From the NCBI GenBank assembly GCA_022701965.1, contig JAKONL010000148.1:1-11064 (forward strand): 11,064 nucleotides of DNA, read 5' to 3'. The position numbers and the translations under genes are program-made. The stretch is from Burkholderiaceae bacterium. GTDB lineage: Bacteria; Pseudomonadota; Gammaproteobacteria; Burkholderiales; Burkholderiaceae. This document shows, piece by piece, positions 6,380-11,064 of the stretch (positions are counted from its first letter, which is position 1; each line of letters opens with the position of its first letter). Below the pieces are notes generated by a model. The model did not search any database, was not told the origin of the DNA, and was given only the letters and a program-made list of their open reading frames with translations.

Positions 6380-7099
6380 TCAGTAGCCCGAGGTCATGTT
6401 GCGTCGCGCGTCGTCGCGCTGGCGCTCGGCGCGCACGACCTCGCAGCGCGGGTGGCGGGCATAGGCGGACTCGTTGCAGTGGTTGGCCTCGCAGCGGGCG
6501 GCGAAGGCGAAGAACAGGTGCTCGCAGCCGGCGCGCGGGTCGGCGCGGCCGTTGCCGGCAGCGCGCGGGGTCGCTGCACGGCCGGTGGGCGCGGTGTGTG
6601 TCGCGGGGGTCGATACGGCATCGGGGCGTGGCGCCGCATCGGCGACCGGCGCCTCGACGGCCGGCGACGTCACCGGTCCGACGGCAACAGCCGACTCGCC
6701 GGGCGCGAGCGCGGATTCGAACGGCACCGCCGACGAAGGCGATGGCGATGGCGATGGCGAAGGCGAAGGCGTGGCCTGTGCGGCCCGTGCCGGCGCCGTC
6801 ACCGCGGCGTCCGTGTGCCCGGGCACGAGCGCGACCCAGCCGGCCATCGCGGCCACCGCCGCGCCCAGCAGCACGATCGCGGCGAACCACCAGCGCGGGA
6901 TGCCGCGGCCGGGCGTCGTGCCGCCGTTCGCCCGCATCGCCGGCCCGTCGGCGGCGCTGGCCGAGCGGGTCGTGCCGGCCGTGGTCGCGGTGCCGGCCGG
7001 TGCCGTGGCCACGAACGCGGGCAGCTTGCCGGCGCAGCCGCGGCAGAACATCGCCCGGTCGCGGTTCGCGGTCCGGCATTTCTCGCAGATGACGGTCAT
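6380..7099 (-). CDS. Single-pass membrane protein with N-terminal zinc ribbon and C-terminal four-Cys module
   Basis: I do not recognise this 239-residue protein as a named family. An N-terminal CEKC...FCRGC zinc ribbon (Cys5, 8, 19, 22) is followed by a Gly/Ala/Thr-rich stretch. One membrane helix (about 71-92, WFAAIVLLGAAVAAMAGWVAL) comes next, then a low-complexity Pro/Ser run (111-122) and a long Ala/Pro linker. The C-terminal module (192-219) has cysteines at 192, 203, 208 and 219, spaced CX10CX4CX10C. By the inside-positive and zinc-ribbon logic the N-terminus is cytoplasmic and the four-Cys module periplasmic, where it could form disulfides. The ATG at 7099 overlaps the glycosyltransferase stop by 4 bases and has AAGGA nine bases upstream, so the two are translationally linked. 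A regulatory or scaffolding role for the glycosyltransferase is possible but only inferred. Confidence 0.85.
   Translation of the reverse strand: MTVICEKCRTANRDRAMFCRGCAGKLPAFVATAPAGTATTAGTTRSASAADGPAMRANGGTTPGRGIPRWWFAAIVLLGAAVAAMAGWVALVPGHTDAAVTAPARAAQATPSPSPSPSPSPSSAVPFESALAPGESAVAVGPVTSPAVEAPVADAAPRPDAVSTPATHTAPTGRAATPRAAGNGRADPRAGCEHLFFAFAARCEANHCNESAYARHPRCEVVRAERQRDDARRNMTSGY
6732..6770. repeat. Hexanucleotide tandem repeat coding the Pro/Ser linker
   Basis: About six head-to-tail 6-base units of the form GGCGAT or GGCGAA (plus-strand sense) lie inside the zinc-ribbon protein gene and encode its Ser-Pro run. The unit length is a multiple of three, so slippage would lengthen or shorten the periplasmic linker without breaking the frame. 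Confidence 0.7.
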
Positions 7100-8595
7100 G
7101 CGCTGGCGTCCTTTTCGTCCTTCTTCTCCTCGCTCTGCCGGGCGAGCAATCCGGTGCGGACCTGGCGGCCCCAGCTGCCGTGGCCGGTCAGGAAGGTCCA
7201 CCAGCCCCAGGCGGCGCCGGTGTGGCGCAGGATCTGGAAGGTGAACGGCTCCACGATGGCCGCGAGGAAGGCCTGCGCCATGTTGGCCTCGCTGCGCTGG
7301 CCGACCCAGCGGCGGTAGAGGTGCACCGACCACAGGTGGAAGGCCAGGTCGAGCACGATCTTCGCGCCGATCACGCCGGCCACCGGCGCCAGCACGCCGA
7401 GGTCGCCGCGCGCCAGGTAGGTCAGCAGCAGGAAGAACGCGGCCAGGCCGTAGAGCGGCTGCAGCGTGTCGATCGCCTTGACCGGCAGCATCAGCGTGCC
7501 GAGCCAGCCGTAGCGCCGGTCGCCGACCATCGAGCGGTACCAGTACTGGGTCTGCAGGAAGCCGCCGAACCAGCGCCTCCGCTGCCGCAGGAAGGGCATG
7601 ACGCCGCTGGGCGCATCGGTATGCGCCTGCGCATCGCCGAGCACGCGCACCGTCCACGGCAGGCCGTGTGCCTGGGCGTGTCGGTGCAGGCGGTGGATGA
7701 GCTCATAGTCCTCGACCAGGCAGTCGGTGTCGAAGCCGCCGACCGCGCGCACCGCCTCGAGGCGGAAGCCGGCGAAGGCGCCCGAGATCAGCAGCAGCCC
7801 GTCGACCCGCATCCAGGCGTAGCGGGAGAGGAAGTTGCGGATGTACTCGTAAGTCTGGAACCACTGGAAGCAGCGCCCGGTCAGCGTGCGGCTGCACACC
7901 GGCACGATGACGCCGGTGGCCGCGACGAGTTCGGGCTCGGCCGAGAACGCGCGCCGCACGGCGGCGATGGCGCCGGCATCGAGCAGCGTGTCGCCGTCGA
8001 CGGTGAGCACGGTCTCGGTGTCGATGCACAGGATGGCCGCGTTCAGCGCCACGGCCTTGCCGCCGTGCGGCAGGCGCAGCCAGTGCAGGCCCGGGTGGAT
8101 GCTGCTGGCCGCGCTCAGGGTTCCCAGGGCCGGCGCGACCAGCCCATAGCGCGCCGCGAGCAGTTCGGCGGTGCCGTCGGTCGAGCCGTCGTCGGCGATC
8201 ACGATGCGGTCGGGCCGGTCCGACTGGCCGAGCAGCGCCGCCAGCGTGACCGGCAGCACGGCGGCCTCGTCGTGCGAGGCGACGATCACGCCGAGCGTCG
8301 CCTTCGTTGCCCCGGCCGCGACGGGCGGGGCCGGACGCCGCAGGATCGACAGCGTGTGCCAGCCGACGAACAGCAGCAGCACCGTGTCGTAGAGCACGTA
8401 GGCGACGCCGACCGACCACGACCACACGTCGCCGCCGTCGACGGACATCTTCCCGCCGTGGCGGAAGGCCATCGCGAAGAGCCCGATCCACAGCAGCAGC
8501 ACACCGCCGTGGATGAGCACGCTGCGCACGGGCGTGGGAGGTCGCGACACCCGGGGCGAGGCGGCGGCGAAGGCGCGGAGGAGCGTGTCGTTCAA
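7096..8595 (-). CDS. Membrane family 2 glycosyltransferase, processive PgaC/NodC-like type
   Basis: This is a protein of about 499 residues when started at TTG 8595. Two N-terminal membrane helices (about 26-45 and 59-83) precede a cytoplasmic GT2 domain: VIVASHDEA, DDGSTDGT (135-142), HGGKAVALN, VDGDT with the metal-binding DGD (200-202), GGFD, VEDYEL with the catalytic-base ED (295-296), and QRRRW (338-342). At least three C-terminal helices follow. ED plus QxxRW is the signature of processive beta-glycan synthases such as cellulose, hyaluronan, chitin-oligomer and poly-GlcNAc synthases. The sugar is not identified, and no export or modification genes are beside it. The frame is open to ATG 8700, with GGGAG four bases upstream. 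However, codons upstream of 8595 often end in A or T while those after it nearly all end in G or C, and ATG 8700 would overlap the divergent b561 gene start. I therefore prefer TTG 8595. The gene is coupled to the zinc-ribbon gene by ATGA. Confidence 0.92.
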   Translation of the reverse strand: MNDTLLRAFAAASPRVSRPPTPVRSVLIHGGVLLLWIGLFAMAFRHGGKMSVDGGDVWSWSVGVAYVLYDTVLLLFVGWHTLSILRRPAPPVAAGATKATLGVIVASHDEAAVLPVTLAALLGQSDRPDRIVIADDGSTDGTAELLAARYGLVAPALGTLSAASSIHPGLHWLRLPHGGKAVALNAAILCIDTETVLTVDGDTLLDAGAIAAVRRAFSAEPELVAATGVIVPVCSRTLTGRCFQWFQTYEYIRNFLSRYAWMRVDGLLLISGAFAGFRLEAVRAVGGFDTDCLVEDYELIHRLHRHAQAHGLPWTVRVLGDAQAHTDAPSGVMPFLRQRRRWFGGFLQTQYWYRSMVGDRRYGWLGTLMLPVKAIDTLQPLYGLAAFFLLLTYLARGDLGVLAPVAGVIGAKIVLDLAFHLWSVHLYRRWVGQRSEANMAQAFLAAIVEPFTFQILRHTGAAWGWWTFLTGHGSWGRQVRTGLLARQSEEKKDEKDASA

Positions 8596-8693
8596 GCGGA
8601 AATCCGGGAAAGTGGACGGGATACGCGGCGGCCGGGGCAACGGTTTCGGAAGACGACTTGCTCGGACCCGCCGGCGGTCCCAGAATTCCCGCC
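8596..8693. promoter_or_regulatory. Divergent intergenic region between glycosyltransferase and cytochrome b561 genes
   Basis: This gap of about 100 bases between two divergently read genes must hold, or lie close to, both promoters if the TTG start of the glycosyltransferase is right. Its composition is visibly richer in A and T than the flanking genes. A weak plus-strand pair, TTGCTC at 8658 and CAGAAT at 8681 with a 17-base spacer, would start transcription almost at the b561 ATG. I see no convincing minus-strand pair and no clear operator. Confidence 0.35.
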
Positions 8694-9305
8694 ATGCCAT
8701 CCATCTCCCGAGACATCCGCGACGCCGGCGTCGCCCCGGTCGCTCCGGCGCCGTTCGCCCGCTACACGCGCCCGGCGATCATCCTGCATTGGCTGATCGC
8801 CGTGCTGATGGCGGCCAATATCGCGCTGATCCTGCTGGTCGAGCGTTTCCCGGAGGACTGGGTGCGGCCGGTGGTCGACACCCACAAGTCGATCGGCATC
8901 ACCGTGCTCGGGCTCGTGCTGCTGCGCATCCTGTGGCGACTGACGCACCGCCCGCCGGCCATGCCGACCTCCTACGGACGGCTGGAACGCTTCGGCGCAC
9001 ACGCGGCCCACGCGGTGCTCTACCTGCTGATGATCCTGCTGCCGCTGTCGGGCTGGATGCACGACTCGGCCTGGAAGGACGCGGCCACGCATCCGATGCA
9101 GCTCTTCGGCCTCGTGCCGTGGCCGCGCATCGGCTGGATCATGTCGATCGACGCCGGCACCAAGGAGATGCTGCACGGCGCCTTCGGCAGCCTTCACGAA
9201 TGGGCCGGCTACGTGCTCTACGGCATGTTCGTGCTGCATGTGGCGGGCGCGCTGAAGCACCAGTGGTTCGACGGCGAACGCGAACTCCAGCGCATGCTGC
9301 CCTGA
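8694..9305 (+). CDS. Cytochrome b561 family protein
   Basis: This 203-residue membrane protein has four predicted helices and is of normal size for the bacterial CybB-like family, which passes electrons within the membrane through two haems b. Family features are RYTRPAIILHWLIAVLM (24-40, His32), DTHKSIGI (62-69, His64), AHAAHAVLYLL (102-112, His103 and His106) and LHEWAGYVLYGMFVLHVAGAL (His168, His182), followed by His189. These histidines supply the likely haem ligands. The segment before residue 22 is a short polar N-terminus. ATG 8694 was chosen because no ATG, GTG or TTG follows before the first helix, though no good ribosome site precedes it. It is the only plus-strand gene here, divergent from the glycosyltransferase gene and convergent with the next. 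Its electron partner is unknown. Confidence 0.93.
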   Translation: MPSISRDIRDAGVAPVAPAPFARYTRPAIILHWLIAVLMAANIALILLVERFPEDWVRPVVDTHKSIGITVLGLVLLRILWRLTHRPPAMPTSYGRLERFGAHAAHAVLYLLMILLPLSGWMHDSAWKDAATHPMQLFGLVPWPRIGWIMSIDAGTKEMLHGAFGSLHEWAGYVLYGMFVLHVAGALKHQWFDGERELQRMLP

Positions 9306-9333
9306 GCGCGGGCGTCGTCCGTCCGGCGCTCAG
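9302..9333. terminator. Inverted repeat shared by two convergent gene ends
   Basis: CTGAGCGC (9302-9309) and GCGCTCAG (9326-9333) are perfect 8-bp arms around a 16-base loop. The TGA of the b561 gene is in one arm and the TGA of the opposing gene is in the other. The position suits a bidirectional terminator for the 24-base convergent gap, but there is no T-tract on either side, so this is only a candidate. Confidence 0.4.
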
Positions 9334-11064
9334 TCGGGGCGCCGGCCGCGCCAGCGCATCGCCGCGAGCAGGTTGCTGTGCTGGTCGGTCCAGAGCGGGC
9401 CGGCGGCGCCGCCGTTCATGTCGGTCGAGAGCAGCGTGAAGTCCGGGTCGCGCGCGAAGGCCGGGTCGGGACTCACCAGGACGTAGTCCGACGGATGCTC
9501 CAGCGTGTCGCTGTTGCCGGGCTCGTAGCGCAGGCGCAGCGCGCCGAAGCCGGCATCGTCGGCCAGCCGCCGGACCACGCTGACCAGGTCGAGGTGCCGA
9601 TTGCTGACGTGGAAGGCGACGATGCCGCCCGGCTTCAGGTGGCGGGCGTAGATCGCGAGCGCCTCGCGCGTCATCAGGTGCACCGGGATCGAGTCGCCGG
9701 TGAAGGCGTCGATGACCAGCACGTCGAACCCTTGCGACCGGCCGGCGTCGAGCTCCTGCTGCATCACCAGTCGCGCGTCGCCCGGCACGATCTCGATCTG
9801 CGCCGCCGAGTCCGCGAGATAGCTGAACTGCTCGCGCGCGATGCGCGTGACCTGCGGGTTGATCTCGTAGAAGCGGTAGCGGTCCTGGCTGCGTCCGTAG
9901 GCCGCGAGCGTGCCGACGCCCAGTCCGATCACGCCGACGTGCTGCATGGCGGGGCGCCGCACGGTCAGCGCCACGCCGACGCCCGACAGCGGGCCGTAGT
10001 AGGCGGTCGGCACGCGGCGCTTCTCCGGCGCCAGCATCTGTTCGCCGTGGGTGATGACGCCGTTCATGAGCCGGCGCGACGCACCGGCGTCGTCGCTGGC
10101 GCCCGAGGCGAACTCCCGCACCCGCAGCACGCCGTAGAAGTTGCGCTCGCGCAGCACGGTGGCCCGGTCGTCCGCGAGCCGGTTCGTGACCATGGTCGAG
10201 ATCACCCCGACCGCGCCGACGACACCCAGCACCCGTGCCGCCCCCATCGCCCAGGCCTCCCGCCGCGCGGGCTTCCTCTCGCGCGCGACCCACAGCATCA
10301 GCAGGCCCGGCATCGCCAGGCTCCCGGGCAGCTCCCAGTAGCCGTCGAACAGCAGGGGCGCCGCGATGCCCGCGAACAGTCCGCCGAGCGCCCCGCCGAG
10401 CGCCATCGCCAGGTAGAAGCGCGTCAGGTGCTGCGGGGCGGGCCGGGCGCGGGCGAGTTCGCCGTTGCAGAACATGCAGATCACGAACAGCCCGGCGCAG
10501 AACGCGACGATCAGGACCGTGATCGGCAGGTCGCGTATCGCGACGTTCAGGTACCAGGCCATGAGCGGCGCGGCGACCAGCACCGCCGGCCAGAACAGCC
10601 AGCGCCGGTACCAGAAGGCGCTGTCGAAGCACAGCACGAAGGTCAGCAGGTAGAGCGCCAGCGGCACGATCCACAGCAGCGGCACCGATGCCACGTCCTG
10701 CGTGATGTAGGTGGACACCGAGAGCAGCACGACCGTGCCCAGCGCCGAGAGCGACAGCCACAGCAGCATGTCCCGCAGGCGCACCGGCGTGGCCGAGGGC
10801 GGCGCTGCGGCGGCGCCTTGCTGCGCGTCACCGACCTCGGGCGCCCGGCGCAGCGCACGCGCGACGGTCCATGCCGATCCGACCGCCAGCAGCGCGAAGA
10901 CGCCGAAGCCCGCCGACCAGGCGACCGCCTGCGTGTGCAGCGCGAAAGCCGGTTCGAGCACGAACGGATACACCACCAGCGCCACCAGCGCGGCGAGATT
11001 CGACAGCGCGAAGAGGCGATAGACCCGTGCCTGCCGCGCTCGGTCGCCGGCATGCAGCCTAGCC
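9330..11064 (-). CDS. Fused membrane / spermidine-synthase-like protein, 5' end cut by window edge
   Basis: About 577 codons are visible. The frame stays open to the right edge, so the true start lies outside. The edge segment VYRLFALSNLAALVALVVYPFVLEP is typical of this family, and the GTG at 10985 inside it is not the real start. An N-terminal multi-helix region (to about 10200) is followed by RERNFYGVLRV and then a Rossmann-type domain. That domain has HVGVIGLGVGTLAAYG (nucleotide-cofactor loop, about 9910-9955), RFYEINPQV (acidic ribose-binding residue), IEIVPGDARLVM, VLVIDAFTGDSIPVHL and LKPGGIVAFHVSN. Spermidine synthases proper carry GGGDGG in the first loop and a DxxDP-like catalytic motif. 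Here the loop is GLGVGT, so aminopropyl transfer is not assured and a methyltransferase-like reaction is possible. No adenosylmethionine decarboxylase gene is nearby. The protein should be anchored in the inner membrane. Confidence 0.9.
   Translation of the reverse strand, partial: ARLHAGDRARQARVYRLFALSNLAALVALVVYPFVLEPAFALHTQAVAWSAGFGVFALLAVGSAWTVARALRRAPEVGDAQQGAAAAPPSATPVRLRDMLLWLSLSALGTVVLLSVSTYITQDVASVPLLWIVPLALYLLTFVLCFDSAFWYRRWLFWPAVLVAAPLMAWYLNVAIRDLPITVLIVAFCAGLFVICMFCNGELARARPAPQHLTRFYLAMALGGALGGLFAGIAAPLLFDGYWELPGSLAMPGLLMLWVARERKPARREAWAMGAARVLGVVGAVGVISTMVTNRLADDRATVLRERNFYGVLRVREFASGASDDAGASRRLMNGVITHGEQMLAPEKRRVPTAYYGPLSGVGVALTVRRPAMQHVGVIGLGVGTLAAYGRSQDRYRFYEINPQVTRIAREQFSYLADSAAQIEIVPGDARLVMQQELDAGRSQGFDVLVIDAFTGDSIPVHLMTREALAIYARHLKPGGIVAFHVSNRHLDLVSVVRRLADDAGFGALRLRYEPGNSDTLEHPSDYVLVSPDPAFARDPDFTLLSTDMNGGAAGPLWTDQHSNLLAAMRWRGRRPD

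Noticed and set aside
6732..6770. Short tandem units considered as a CRISPR-like or regulatory repeat
   Set aside because: The units are contiguous six-base repeats with no spacers, inside a coding frame where they encode Ser-Pro.
8658..8686. TTGCTC and CAGAAT with 17-base spacing as a sigma-70 promoter for the b561 gene
   Set aside because: The matches are only 3/6 and 4/6, and the implied start would fall about at the ATG, giving a leaderless message. It is too weak to call as a promoter.
7180..8796. A 538-codon plus-strand frame opposite the glycosyltransferase gene
   Set aside because: It is a shadow of the GT2 gene, rich in Arg, Gln, His and Gly with no motif, while the opposite strand has all the GT2 catalytic motifs.
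10983..10985. GTG as the start of the spermidine-synthase-like gene
   Set aside because: The frame stays open to the window edge, and the residues before it (LFALSNLAAL) match the family pattern, so the gene is simply truncated by the window.

Overview
This is a very GC-rich window with strong G/C bias at third codon positions. It has the look of a proteobacterial chromosome. A betaproteobacterium of the order Burkholderiales is my best inference, from the gene set and protein style (a hydrophobic amino-acid type ABC operon followed by a flavin reductase, a DUF2252 protein, and a fused membrane/spermidine-synthase-like protein). No rRNA, tRNA, CRISPR array, insertion sequence or phage gene is visible. 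Coding density is very high, and the longest gap without a gene is about 110 bases.

Left part (1-4891, all on the minus strand): an operon read right to left. It encodes a periplasmic substrate-binding protein, two membrane permeases (LivH and LivM types), two ATPases (LivG and LivF types) and a flavin reductase-like protein cut by the left edge. The genes overlap by 4-8 bases or are 4 bases apart, except for a 37-base gap with a small hairpin before the flavin reductase gene. Together they form a complete five-part importer of the hydrophobic amino acid transporter (HAAT) family, with a redox enzyme at the tail. The ligand cannot be read from the sequence. The flavin reductase hints at uptake linked to an oxidative catabolic step that lies mostly outside the window.

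Middle (4967-8595, minus strand): a DUF2252 protein carries kinase-like motifs in an apparently permuted order. Upstream of it, beyond a gap with a perfect 13-bp inverted repeat, is a two-gene unit. This unit is a membrane family 2 glycosyltransferase of the processive (PgaC/NodC-like) type and a small single-pass protein. The two genes overlap by 4 bases. The small protein has an N-terminal zinc ribbon, a Pro/Ser linker and a C-terminal four-cysteine module.

Right part (8694-11064): a cytochrome b561 gene on the plus strand diverges from the glycosyltransferase gene. It converges on a large minus-strand gene for a membrane protein fused to a spermidine-synthase-like domain, which runs off the right edge. 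The two converging stop codons lie inside the arms of one inverted repeat.

Most of the window is ordinary. The parts most worth a second look are the permuted kinase-like DUF2252 protein and the coupled glycosyltransferase/zinc-ribbon pair.
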